Shown one piece after another: positions 15,174 to 23,879 of a stretch of 57,076 nucleotides of DNA; the first letter of the stretch is position 1; each line of letters starts with the position of its first letter. Made by a program: the position numbers and the translations under genes. Source of the DNA: an uncultured Dorea sp. (GTDB taxonomy: Bacteria > Bacillota > Clostridia > Lachnospirales > Lachnospiraceae); NCBI GenBank assembly GCA_910584615.1, contig CAJUAM010000022.1:1-57076 (forward strand), given 5' to 3'. The notes below the pieces were generated by a model. The model was not told the DNA's origin. It searched no databases and saw only the letters and a list, made by a program, of their open reading frames with translations.

Positions 15174-17771
15174 TTACGTCATATCATCCTGCAGGGCATC
15201 TATGATGTTTTCCCTCTTTATCTTGCTGACCGAATACATCATCGTAATAAACACAATAGAAAACACTCCGATCACACTGATCCCTATACTTTCCCAAGGG
15301 ATAACAAAGTCGATATTTTCCGCCCCAAACTGCATGACCTGATAGATTACCCCCGCCGCCAGAAGTGATATAGGTATTCCCCACATAAGGGCCCGAAGTC
15401 CGTAAAGAACGCACTCAAAATCCATCATTTTCTGAAATTCCCTCTCCGGCATTCCCACAGAGCGCAGCATGGCAAGCTCACGGCGTCTCAGTCTGATATT
15501 CGTAGATATGGTATTCAATACATTGGCAGCCGCAATCAACGAAATCATAGCGATAAAAGTATAGCAGAATACATTTGCTATAAAGATGATATTATTGTTC
15601 TGTTCTGCCATGCTGTCCATATTGACAAGCAGATAACTGCCATCTATCCCAGACTCAGAACAGATCGTCCTTATGCTGCTTTCTGTCTGCGCAGCTTTAT
15701 CAGAATTAATTGACAGTCCTTTGACTGCAACATGCGTATCTGGTGTTATCAGCTGATCTTTCATGGAATAAGGCGCCATCACAGTAAATACATATGGCAC
15801 TTTCTCCATATCATCCGCACTGTTTAACGCAGGCAGGATATCCGGCATGATCATCTCTGCAAACCGAAGACATACCTTGGTTTCTTTAGCATCTTTTACG
15901 CCGGCCCCGGACGTTTTTTCCAGCGGCAGCGATATAGCAACGTCTTCCTTCTGATTCCGGAACATATCCGGAAATTCATCCACTCCCTTCATATGGTTTG
16001 TCATTTCACTGACTTTTGCCCCGGCAAGCAGCCTTACGTGATCCGCATCCGTTTCCCCTCGCGCAATCCCTGCCTGCTTTACAAGTCTTTCATAAGCCTC
16101 ATCGTCTATGATCTGGAGCCGGAACGCCAGATCCACTTCCTTCTCTTCTTTTGTGACCTCCATGACCTCCTTTAGTTTATCCGTCATCTTATCCGTCCCC
16201 ACCGTAGTACGGCCATTGATAACCATCTGATAAAAAACGTCCGTCACACCTTCCATCGGCCTGCACTGATCGCGCAGCATAAACAGTTCTTCATCCGACA
16301 TATCCGTTGAGGAGAATGCCACATTGAAGGTAGTAAATACAACTGCCGCTTCTGATGCCTGCTTAAGCTGTATGACAAAACTGTTCGTTGCAACAAAAAG
16401 CACCACACTTAAAGCCAGAGAAAACACGACACTTCTGTACCGTCTTTTATTACGCTTAAAACTTTTCATGGCAAGCATAGCAGAAAGGCCAAAAAAACGC
16501 TCTGTAAACCTTCCCGTTTTTATATTCTCTCTTTCAATCTTTACTTCATTTGTCAGACGGATACATTCCATCACAGGAGTTTTGACTGCTTTTCTCGCAG
16601 GAAGATATGCAGATATGAGGATTGTAAAAAGACTGATAAAAGCTGCCGCTAAGACTGCAGGTACAGACATAACCATGTTCAGGGATACATTTTTGTAAAG
16701 AATCCCCTCAAAATTCTCTGACACCGCATAGAGTACCAACTTTGTACCTGCGATTCCTAAAAGGATCCCTGCAGGAATCCCCGCAGTCGCGATACACATC
16801 CCTTCAAATAATACAGAATTCCGCAGCTGCTTTTTGGTAGCCCCCACCGACATAAGGATTCCTAACTGACGGGTCCGCTCATTCAGAGAGATATCGAACG
16901 CATTTCGTATCAAAAACACAGAGCCGGCCATGATAATGACAGCTGCGACACTCCCTGCCGCATATAAAAGCAAGTTGAAGATGTTGTTTTCAGAAACTCC
17001 CATAAAGCGCAGCACATCATCGTTCAAAACAGATACATCACTTTTTAGACTGTTATCTGCATAAGTCTTCGCCCTTCGGGGATCTTTCAGTCTTAAAAAC
17101 ACATTCACACTGCCTGACTCATCCTCTTTTTCTGACCTTGTGATCAGAGTGTATCCGGGATCGTCAGAATCCGCGTAGACAGGTTTCTGGCATATTCCTA
17201 CAACGGTATAAGTCTTTTTATCCTGTACTTTAAACTTTTCCCCTCTGCCCCAAAAAGGATCAGACTGTGTAAGATTCCTGCCGCCCTTTATACGGTCTCC
17301 CAGAGTAAGATCAAGAGTATCCCCTTCTGACAGGCTCACTCCCCCTTTGCTCAGCACTCCGCCTGATACTAAGACCTCAGCGCTGTTTTCAGGCAGACGT
17401 CCGGAAACCAACTGAACCGGCAGCATATCAAAGTCCCCTTCATCATATCCGATAATATACACATAAGGACTGTCAGGAGTTTTCAGGCCTTCAAGCTTTG
17501 CATAACCTAAGTTTTTTGTCACGACTGTTCCGGTTATCTCCTCATCCTCCATCCTCTCCTTCGCGAATGAAGAAGACACTCCTTCAAATGCCACATGCCA
17601 GTTTCCTGTCTTTGCTTCTGCCCCTCTTACCATATAATCCAGCAAAGACACTCCGAAAGTAGCTCCTGCCGTGACAAGGGCCGCAGACAGTATTACTCCG
17701 ATGATTGTCACAAGTGTCCTGGATCTGTTCTTTTTTAATCCTTCAACCGCGATCTTATTAAAGACATTCAT
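15174..17771 (-). CDS. ABC transporter permease, two FtsX-like domains
   Basis: An 865-residue membrane protein. A first TM helix (about 20-45, IIGVILSAALVTAGATFGV) is followed by a large extracytoplasmic region, three TM helices (about 270-400), a second N-terminal-like TM (about 445), another large external domain, and three final TMs (about 735-855). This duplicated MacB/FtsX plan is typical of exporters or extractors of lipoproteins and antimicrobial peptides. It overlaps the ATPase gene by 4 bp and follows a histidine kinase and response regulator, which suggests peptide-antibiotic sensing and resistance. Confidence 0.88.
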   Translation of the reverse strand: MNVFNKIAVEGLKKNRSRTLVTIIGVILSAALVTAGATFGVSLLDYMVRGAEAKTGNWHVAFEGVSSSFAKERMEDEEITGTVVTKNLGYAKLEGLKTPDSPYVYIIGYDEGDFDMLPVQLVSGRLPENSAEVLVSGGVLSKGGVSLSEGDTLDLTLGDRIKGGRNLTQSDPFWGRGEKFKVQDKKTYTVVGICQKPVYADSDDPGYTLITRSEKEDESGSVNVFLRLKDPRRAKTYADNSLKSDVSVLNDDVLRFMGVSENNIFNLLLYAAGSVAAVIIMAGSVFLIRNAFDISLNERTRQLGILMSVGATKKQLRNSVLFEGMCIATAGIPAGILLGIAGTKLVLYAVSENFEGILYKNVSLNMVMSVPAVLAAAFISLFTILISAYLPARKAVKTPVMECIRLTNEVKIERENIKTGRFTERFFGLSAMLAMKSFKRNKRRYRSVVFSLALSVVLFVATNSFVIQLKQASEAAVVFTTFNVAFSSTDMSDEELFMLRDQCRPMEGVTDVFYQMVINGRTTVGTDKMTDKLKEVMEVTKEEKEVDLAFRLQIIDDEAYERLVKQAGIARGETDADHVRLLAGAKVSEMTNHMKGVDEFPDMFRNQKEDVAISLPLEKTSGAGVKDAKETKVCLRFAEMIMPDILPALNSADDMEKVPYVFTVMAPYSMKDQLITPDTHVAVKGLSINSDKAAQTESSIRTICSESGIDGSYLLVNMDSMAEQNNNIIFIANVFCYTFIAMISLIAAANVLNTISTNIRLRRRELAMLRSVGMPEREFQKMMDFECVLYGLRALMWGIPISLLAAGVIYQVMQFGAENIDFVIPWESIGISVIGVFSIVFITMMYSVSKIKRENIIDALQDDMT

Positions 17772-18454
17772 GAACGCACCACCCTTTCATCCCGCACAAC
17801 TTTCCCATCGGAAATACCAATGATGCGGTCTGCCTGCAAAGCTATGCTTTCATCATGAGTAACAAGCAAAAGTGTCTGTCCGTAGATACGGTTGCTTTCC
17901 TTTAAGAGTTTAATGATCTCATGTCCGTTTTTGCTGTCCAGACTTCCCGTCGGTTCATCGGCCAGCATAACTTGAGGCGCGTTCATAAGCGCCCGCCCGA
18001 TGGCGGCTCTTTGCTGCTGTCCTCCGGAAAGCTGGTTCGGCAGATGGTCCCTCCTCTCCTCAAGTCCTAAAAGACATAAAAGCTCTTCCAGTCGCTCTTT
18101 ATTCACCTTCCTTTTATCCATAAGAATCGGCAGCGTGATATTTTCCACTACATTCAGCGTCGGGATCAGATTGTGGAACTGATAGATCAAACCCACGTGC
18201 CGTCTCCTGAAGATTGCCAGCCTGTCACTGCTCTGAGCGTACACATCCTGTCCGTTCAGATAGATCTTACCGCTTGTCGGTACATCTACGCAGCCGATAG
18301 CATGCAGCAGGGTAGACTTACCAGAGCCGGATGCCCCGATGATCGCTGTAAATTCCCCTCTTTTAATGTCAAGTGAAACGTGGTCTAAAGCGGCAACCTG
18401 ATTCTCGCCTTCACCATAAACTTTGCATAGATCATGAATTTTCAAAAATCCCAT
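17768..18454 (-). CDS. ABC transporter ATP-binding protein (LolD/MacB type)
   Basis: A 228-residue ATPase with Walker A GASGSGKST (about 40-48), the signature LSGGQQQRAAIGRAL (about 140-154), Walker B VMLADEPTG and the switch His in LLVTHD. It powers the FtsX-like permease encoded immediately downstream with a 4-bp overlap (ATGA). AAAGGAAGG lies before the ATG. A gap of about 150 bp separates it from the histidine kinase gene and contains a candidate promoter with direct repeats. Confidence 0.92.
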   Translation of the reverse strand: MGFLKIHDLCKVYGEGENQVAALDHVSLDIKRGEFTAIIGASGSGKSTLLHAIGCVDVPTSGKIYLNGQDVYAQSSDRLAIFRRRHVGLIYQFHNLIPTLNVVENITLPILMDKRKVNKERLEELLCLLGLEERRDHLPNQLSGGQQQRAAIGRALMNAPQVMLADEPTGSLDSKNGHEIIKLLKESNRIYGQTLLLVTHDESIALQADRIIGISDGKVVRDERVVRS

Positions 18455-18583
18455 AATTTAAGCCTTCCTTTCTAAAGTCTTCTGTCTCGGATCCTCTCTG
18501 TCTGCAGGATAGATATTAATATGTCCTGCTCCTGACAGTTTCCGTTGGATCAGACTTTATCATAAACAATTCCACTTACATTT

Positions 18584-18619
18584 CCGTGACTTTAAAATGA
18601 CAGATCCGTCACTTTAAAA
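18584..18619 (-). promoter_or_regulatory. direct repeats, candidate response-regulator site for the ABC operon
   Basis: Two copies of TTTTAAAGTSACGG (minus strand; 18606-18619 and 18584-18597) start 22 bp apart, about two helical turns, as is usual for OmpR-family regulators. They overlap the 3' end of the kinase gene and lie just upstream of a possible -10 (TATGAT) for the ABC genes. Confidence 0.45.
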
Positions 18620-19598
18620 ATCTGATAACAAATAACGCTCCTCCCCTTGGGTGATTTTTCGCAGTGATCGTACCTCCCTGTCTGGTAATGATCGTCCGGC
18701 AGAGAGCCAGCCCGATACCATACCCATCCTTCTTTTTATCCTTCCTGCTGTAAAATCTCTCAAACACATTTGAAAGTTCTTCCTCTTTGAAGCCCTGTCC
18801 GTTGTCATGCAGGGTAATCTCCGTATAAAGCACCGTATCCTGACAGGATATGCAGATTCTTCCCCCGTCTTTCACGCTTTCTATACAGTTTTTGACCACA
18901 TTCCTGATTCCTTCTGCCAGCCATTCAAAGTCTCCTTCAACACATACCCCCTCACAAAGCACTGTCTCAAGGGTGATCTCATGAAGCTCCATCGTAATCA
19001 TAAAGGGTCTGGTGGCAGCTTCTATCAGGCTTTTCACTTCCACCTTTTCTTTTTTAAAGACGATGATCCCCGCATCCAATCGTGACAGCTTAAGAAGAGA
19101 AGTCAGCAGTGTATCCATCTGGGAAAACAGCTGTTTTGTCTCCCAAAGAAGTTCTTCTTTCGTCTCCTCTTTTGGATGATTCTCCAGCAGCGACAAGATC
19201 AGGTTGGCAGAAGTAAGAGGCGTCCTAAGCTGATGGGCGATATCAGCCAAAGACTCTGACAACCGTTCCTTTTCTTTTTTCAGCGCACGATTCTGTTCTC
19301 TAATGCGGATCGTCATCTTCGTGATCTCACTCTTTAAAACAGACAATTCCCCTTCCCGTGAATCAGCAATATAAATCTTCTCTGCGCTGTGAAGCACCTG
19401 ATCGATCTCATCCGAGAGCTGCGCGATATTTTTATACCTCTCCTTTGTAAATACAAAAAAGAGAATCCCATACATACATGCAGAAAAGGCGGCAAGAATA
19501 CTTGCCGCCGGATCAAGTCTATATCCTATAATTACAACGCCTGCCGTTATCACAAAGAAGACTGCAAAAAAACACCTGATCTCGTAATTCCGAAACAT
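18609..19598 (-). CDS. sensor histidine kinase, intramembrane-sensing type
   Basis: A 329-residue kinase with two closely spaced TM helices (about 8-27 and 32-50) and almost no extracytoplasmic loop. Then comes a helical linker, the HisKA box SLADIAHQLRTPLTSA (phospho-His near residue 122) and the HATPase domain with N box (VVKNCIES), G1 DNGQGF and G2 GYGIGLALC. Kinases of this plan often sense through a partner ABC permease, which is encoded downstream. It starts 6 bp after the response regulator stop. Confidence 0.9.
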   Translation of the reverse strand: MFRNYEIRCFFAVFFVITAGVVIIGYRLDPAASILAAFSACMYGILFFVFTKERYKNIAQLSDEIDQVLHSAEKIYIADSREGELSVLKSEITKMTIRIREQNRALKKEKERLSESLADIAHQLRTPLTSANLILSLLENHPKEETKEELLWETKQLFSQMDTLLTSLLKLSRLDAGIIVFKKEKVEVKSLIEAATRPFMITMELHEITLETVLCEGVCVEGDFEWLAEGIRNVVKNCIESVKDGGRICISCQDTVLYTEITLHDNGQGFKEEELSNVFERFYSRKDKKKDGYGIGLALCRTIITRQGGTITAKNHPRGGALFVIRFLK

Positions 19599-19604
19599 CC
19601 CGCA

Positions 19605-20276
19605 CTACACCCCCAACCGGTATCCCATGCCTCTGACAGTCAGGATAATCTTCGGCTCTGCCAGATCATCTTCTATCTTTTCCCGCAGTCGCTTGATATA
19701 TACCGTCAAAGTATTATTTGTGACAAATTCTCCTGACGCATCCCACAATTCGCTTAAAAGCCTGTCTCTTGTGATAATGCTTTTCGGATTGCAGATAAAC
19801 ACAAGCAGAAGGCGGTACTCCAGAGCAGAAAGGAATACCTCGCTGCCATTTTTCTTCACAATCCCGCTTGTCATGTCCACATATAAGCCGCCCGACTCAA
19901 AAACCGAAGGCGTCTGACCGCTTTTCCTCAAAGCCGTCTTTATTCGGGCAACCAGCTCTCTGGGACGAAACGGCTTTGTTATATAGTCGTCGCCTCCCAT
20001 ATTAAGTCCGGTAACAACACTCGCCTCATCCCCCGCTGCCGTCAGGAAGATAACCGGGATATCCTGCTGCTGTTTAATCTCTGTACAGACTGCAAACCCA
20101 TTGCCGTCTGGCAGTGAGATATCAACTAATGCCAGATCAAACTTTTGCTCTAAAAGTTTCTCTGCCACCTCGCCTTTCATAGATACATGCGTAACCGCAA
20201 AGTCTTCCGAACTGAGCAAAAGAGAAAGATTTTTTGCTATAGTTCTGTCATCTTCCACCAGAAAAATCTGCTTCAT
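19605..20276 (-). CDS. OmpR-family response regulator
   Basis: About 223 residues. The receiver domain (1-115) has acidic pocket DD near 9-10, phospho-Asp in LALVDISLPDGNG (about 51) and Lys in ITKPF (about 100). The C-terminal winged helix (about 130-220) ends VRGMGYRLGV. Cognate kinase downstream. The start at 20276 overlaps the nitroreductase stop by 4 bp (ATGA), so the longer frame is rejected. It probably activates the adjacent ABC transporter genes through the direct repeats at 18584-18619. Confidence 0.92.
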   Translation of the reverse strand: MKQIFLVEDDRTIAKNLSLLLSSEDFAVTHVSMKGEVAEKLLEQKFDLALVDISLPDGNGFAVCTEIKQQQDIPVIFLTAAGDEASVVTGLNMGGDDYITKPFRPRELVARIKTALRKSGQTPSVFESGGLYVDMTSGIVKKNGSEVFLSALEYRLLLVFICNPKSIITRDRLLSELWDASGEFVTNNTLTVYIKRLREKIEDDLAEPKIILTVRGMGYRLGV

Positions 20277-20803
20277 GATCCGTACACTTCCCTGTGTACC
20301 TTCTCCCACAGATCCTTTGTCACTTCTGCCGGCTCTTTGATCTCTTCCGGCATTCCAAGCGACAATGTAGCTTCCAGTCTGTAGTTTTCCGGAAAACCAA
20401 GCAGCTTCCTCAGATATCCTTCTGTGCTGTCTTCACCGGCAGATTTTCTAAGCCGCCCCTGTATCCAGCAGCTGCCCACACCGAGACTGCTTGCCATAAG
20501 ATGCATATTTGCCATAACGATGGAACAATCCTCTGTCCATACATCCGTCTTTGTCTCATCTGCGATCACAACGACCGCCGCCTTCGCGCCCTCAAGCATC
20601 CTTGCACCGTGATCACGGCTTTCTGCCATCTTACAAAGCGTATCAGGACTTTGAACCACGATCATCTCCCACGGCCGGATCGCGCGGCCAGAGGCAGATA
20701 AAAGTCCTGCCATAAGAATCTTGTTCAAATCCTCTTCGCTCACCATCTCACACGTATAAGAACGCACACTCCGCCTCTGCTTCATCAATTCTAATAAATC
20801 CAT
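20273..20803 (-). CDS. nitroreductase-family flavoprotein
   Basis: About 176 residues starting MDLLELMKQRRSVRSYT, the FMN-binding RRS(V/I)R motif, then SGRAIRPWEMIVV and the C-terminal LSLGMPEE segment. Members are FMN-dependent NAD(P)H oxidoreductases acting on nitro compounds, quinones or flavins. It begins 4 nt after the aspS stop (AAAGGGTG in the aspS end) and overlaps the response regulator gene, so it links the tRNA-synthetase operon to the regulatory genes. The longer frame beginning inside aspS is rejected. Confidence 0.85.
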   Translation of the reverse strand: MDLLELMKQRRSVRSYTCEMVSEEDLNKILMAGLLSASGRAIRPWEMIVVQSPDTLCKMAESRDHGARMLEGAKAAVVVIADETKTDVWTEDCSIVMANMHLMASSLGVGSCWIQGRLRKSAGEDSTEGYLRKLLGFPENYRLEATLSLGMPEEIKEPAEVTKDLWEKVHREVYGS

Positions 20804-20807
20804 ATAT

Positions 20808-22604
20808 TTACTCTTCACCCTTTTCTGCCGCAATCTCAAGCCCCAGCTCTTCAAGCTGTTTTGCATCTACTGTCGTCGGTGCCTCCGTCATAAGATCAGA
20901 AGCATCCTTTATCTTTGGAAACGCGATGACATCCCGGATACTGTCTGCTTTTGCCATAAGCATGATGATACGATCAAGGCCGTAAGCAAGACCCGCATGA
21001 GGCGGCACACCATACTTGAATGCCGTAAGGAGGAATCCGAACTGATCCTGTGCCTGCTCCTGTGTAAAGCCAAGAACTTCAAACATTTTACTCTGGATCT
21101 TTGGATCAAAGATACGCACACTGCCTCCGCCGATCTCATTGCCGTTCAGAACGATATCATAAGCCTTTGCCCGCACTCTTCCCGGATCACTGTCGATATA
21201 GGCAAGGTCTTCTTCCATCGGCATAGTAAATGGATGGTGCATAGCCATAAAGCGGTTTTCTTCCTCGCTCCACTCAAGCAGCGGGAACTCTGTCACCCAC
21301 AGGAATTTATATTCATCCTTGTCAAGCAGCTCCATCTGTTTTGCCAGCTCCAGACGGAGAGCGCCAAGCACTGCCCATACAACCTTATTCTTATCAGCCG
21401 CAAAAAGAAGCAGATCGCCTTTTTTTCCGTCCATAGCTTTGATCAGTCCATCTATCTCTTCCTCCGTCATGAACTTTGCAAAAGAGGATTTCACCGTGCC
21501 GTCCTCAGAAATCGCCAGATAAGCAAGTCCTTTTGCGCCGTAATCCTTGGCAAAGCTTACTAATTTATCTATTTTTTTGCGCGGCATCGCGCCCTGCCCT
21601 TTTGCGTTGATGCCCCGGACGGTCCCGCCATTTTCGATCGCTCCTTTAAACACCGCGAAATCACTGCCCGACACAACTTCTGTCACATCTGTAAGCTCCA
21701 TGCCAAAGCGGATATCCGGTTTATCTGAGCCATAGCGATCCATCGCCTCCTGCCACGTCATTCTCGGGATCGGAAGCGGTACATCCACGCCAAGCACATC
21801 CATGAACAGCTCCTTCAAAAGCCTTTCATTCACATCAATGACATCATCCACATCTACAAAAGAAAGTTCCATATCAATCTGGGTAAATTCCGGCTGACGG
21901 TCCGCGCGAAGGTCTTCGTCACGGAAACACTTTGCAAGCTGGAAATAACGGTCGCACCCGGAGCACATGAGAAGCTGCTTAAAAAGCTGCGGCGACTGGG
22001 GCAGCGCGTAAAAATGTCCCTGATGGATACGGCTCGGCACAAGATAGTCTCTCGCCCCTTCCGGTGTACTGCCGATGAGCACCGGCGTCTCGATCTCAAG
22101 AAACCCCTCTTTAGCAAGAAACTGACGAATCAGGGTCGCCGCCTTGCTCCGCATCATCAGATTGCGCTGCATATCCGGTCTTCTGATATCCAGATACCTG
22201 TATTTAAGCCGGATCTCTTCTTTTGTCCTGGAGTTTTCTTCGATAGGAAACGGCGGTGTCTCAGACTCCGACAGTATCCGGAGTTCTTCCGGAATCACTT
22301 CAATCCCGCCTGTGGCAAGATTTTCATTGACTGCGCCAGAACGCTTTTTAACTTCCCCAACAACAGCCACCACAAACTCAGCCCGAAGCTTTGCCGCCTT
22401 TTCAAGCAATGCCTCATCTGACTTTCCCTCTTCAAACACTACCTGTATGATACCAGAGCGGTCACGCACATCTACGAACACCAGTCCGCCCTTATTCCTG
22501 TTCTTCTGCACCCATCCCATAATAGTAACTGTCTCTCCCACATTCGCTGCCGTAAGTTCCGCACATCTGTGGGTTCTTTTTAAACCTTTCATCGCCTCTG
22601 CCAT
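20808..22604 (-). CDS. aspS: aspartyl-tRNA synthetase
   Basis: A 598-residue class II synthetase of the bacterial type. It has an OB-fold anticodon-binding domain (about 15-110), class II motif 1 and 2 (FRDEDLRADRQPEFTQIDMELSF region near 215-240), the bacterial GAD insertion (about 300-415), and motif 3 (AYGLDRIIMLM near 535). It charges tRNA-Asp (possibly also tRNA-Asn, if discrimination is relaxed). AAGGAG lies 9 nt before the ATG. hisS ends 18 bp upstream; these synthetases are usually adjacent in Firmicutes. Confidence 0.97.
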   Translation of the reverse strand: MAEAMKGLKRTHRCAELTAANVGETVTIMGWVQKNRNKGGLVFVDVRDRSGIIQVVFEEGKSDEALLEKAAKLRAEFVVAVVGEVKKRSGAVNENLATGGIEVIPEELRILSESETPPFPIEENSRTKEEIRLKYRYLDIRRPDMQRNLMMRSKAATLIRQFLAKEGFLEIETPVLIGSTPEGARDYLVPSRIHQGHFYALPQSPQLFKQLLMCSGCDRYFQLAKCFRDEDLRADRQPEFTQIDMELSFVDVDDVIDVNERLLKELFMDVLGVDVPLPIPRMTWQEAMDRYGSDKPDIRFGMELTDVTEVVSGSDFAVFKGAIENGGTVRGINAKGQGAMPRKKIDKLVSFAKDYGAKGLAYLAISEDGTVKSSFAKFMTEEEIDGLIKAMDGKKGDLLLFAADKNKVVWAVLGALRLELAKQMELLDKDEYKFLWVTEFPLLEWSEEENRFMAMHHPFTMPMEEDLAYIDSDPGRVRAKAYDIVLNGNEIGGGSVRIFDPKIQSKMFEVLGFTQEQAQDQFGFLLTAFKYGVPPHAGLAYGLDRIIMLMAKADSIRDVIAFPKIKDASDLMTEAPTTVDAKQLEELGLEIAAEKGEE

Positions 22605-22622
22605 GTCTGTCTTCTCCTTTAT

Positions 22623-23879
22623 CTATTCATTCTGCGCATAGCACTCTTGTATCTCTTCATAACCGTCTGTCATAAGCTGTTCTTTCTGAAACTTTTTATT
22701 TTTCTTCATATTCACGATCAATACCTGTTTTCCGGCTTTTCTATCCTGTTTCGCCATCTCAAGAACCTTTAAGACTTCTTCTTTCGGAAGCTTCTTATCT
22801 AACAGATATGCTTTCTTCGCTCCTTTTTTTGGCACTTCATAACCGTTTTCCAAAAGAAGCATGACGATCCGCTCAAAGCCGATCGAAAATCCGCAGGCAG
22901 GCGTATCCTGCCCGGTAAATCTCCCGATCATCTTATCATATCTTCCGCCTCCTGCCACAGAACCACCAAAATCATCCATCGTAACCTCAAAGATCGTCCC
23001 TGTGTAATAAGATTGGCCTCTGACCAGCGTAGGCGCAAACCGGATATGAAACTCACAGTCCTTTGCCGTCTCTACACTTGACATGATCATCTCCATGCTC
23101 CCTGCCACATCCTCGCTTAAGAAATCCCCGAGCTTCTCCTTCAGACATCGGACCCCTGCCACATCCTCTGACACTTCATCAAAAAGTCTCAGATACGAAT
23201 CTACACTTTCCCTCTCATATCCAAGGCCTGACAGCTCCTCTGCCACTTTATCAGCACCGATCTTGTCCATCTTATCAAGGATAATAAACACCTCGTCGTA
23301 ATCCGCTTCCTTAAAACCGCAGAAAGCCGCCATCGCCTTTAAGATATTCCTGTCATTGATGTTCACTGTAAAGTTTTTAAAGTTCAGCTTTCCAAGCATT
23401 GACGTGGTTGCTAAGATAAGCTCAATCTCCGCAAGATTGCCTGCCTCTCCCAATATGTCGATATCACACTGCATAAACTGGCGGAAACGCCCTTTCTGCG
23501 GGCGGTCTGCCCTCCACACATTTCCAATCTGCATCGCTTTAAAAGGAGAAGGCAGCTCATTTGCATGGTTCGAATAATATCTGGCAAGAGGCACTGTCAG
23601 GTCATAGCGGAGCCCGCCGTCTACCAGATCTCCTTCTTCTTTTGCTTCACTGAGCTTTAATTTTTCACCCCTCTTTAAGATCTTGAAAATCAGCTTTTCA
23701 TTGTCCCCGCCCTGTTTGCTGCACAGATTCTCAATATGTTCCACACAAGGAGTCTCCATAGACAAAAACCCAAAAGTTTTATAGGTTTCCTTTATCAGAT
23801 GAATGACATGATCCCTGATCTCCATCTCCCTTGGCAGCATGTCCTTCATACCTGTCACTGGTTTTTTCTTTAATGCCAT
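22623..23879 (-). CDS. hisS: histidyl-tRNA synthetase
   Basis: A 418-residue class II synthetase. Visible are the GMKDMLPREM N-terminus, motif 2 (GNVWRADRPQKGRFRQFMQCDIDI), the histidine-specific motif FAPTLVRGQSYYTGTIFEV and motif 3 ACGFSIGFERI. The C-terminal anticodon domain is short. AAGGAG is 7 nt before the ATG at 23879; the ATG at 23885 would sit almost on the site and is rejected. The gene overlaps the hemZ 3' end by 10 bp. Confidence 0.96.
   Translation of the reverse strand: MALKKKPVTGMKDMLPREMEIRDHVIHLIKETYKTFGFLSMETPCVEHIENLCSKQGGDNEKLIFKILKRGEKLKLSEAKEEGDLVDGGLRYDLTVPLARYYSNHANELPSPFKAMQIGNVWRADRPQKGRFRQFMQCDIDILGEAGNLAEIELILATTSMLGKLNFKNFTVNINDRNILKAMAAFCGFKEADYDEVFIILDKMDKIGADKVAEELSGLGYERESVDSYLRLFDEVSEDVAGVRCLKEKLGDFLSEDVAGSMEMIMSSVETAKDCEFHIRFAPTLVRGQSYYTGTIFEVTMDDFGGSVAGGGRYDKMIGRFTGQDTPACGFSIGFERIVMLLLENGYEVPKKGAKKAYLLDKKLPKEEVLKVLEMAKQDRKAGKQVLIVNMKKNKKFQKEQLMTDGYEEIQECYAQNE

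Noticed and set aside
20997..21563. 188-codon open frame on the plus strand opposite aspS
   Set aside because: Fully antisense to conserved aspS motifs, Cys/His/Lys-rich random composition, no start signal.
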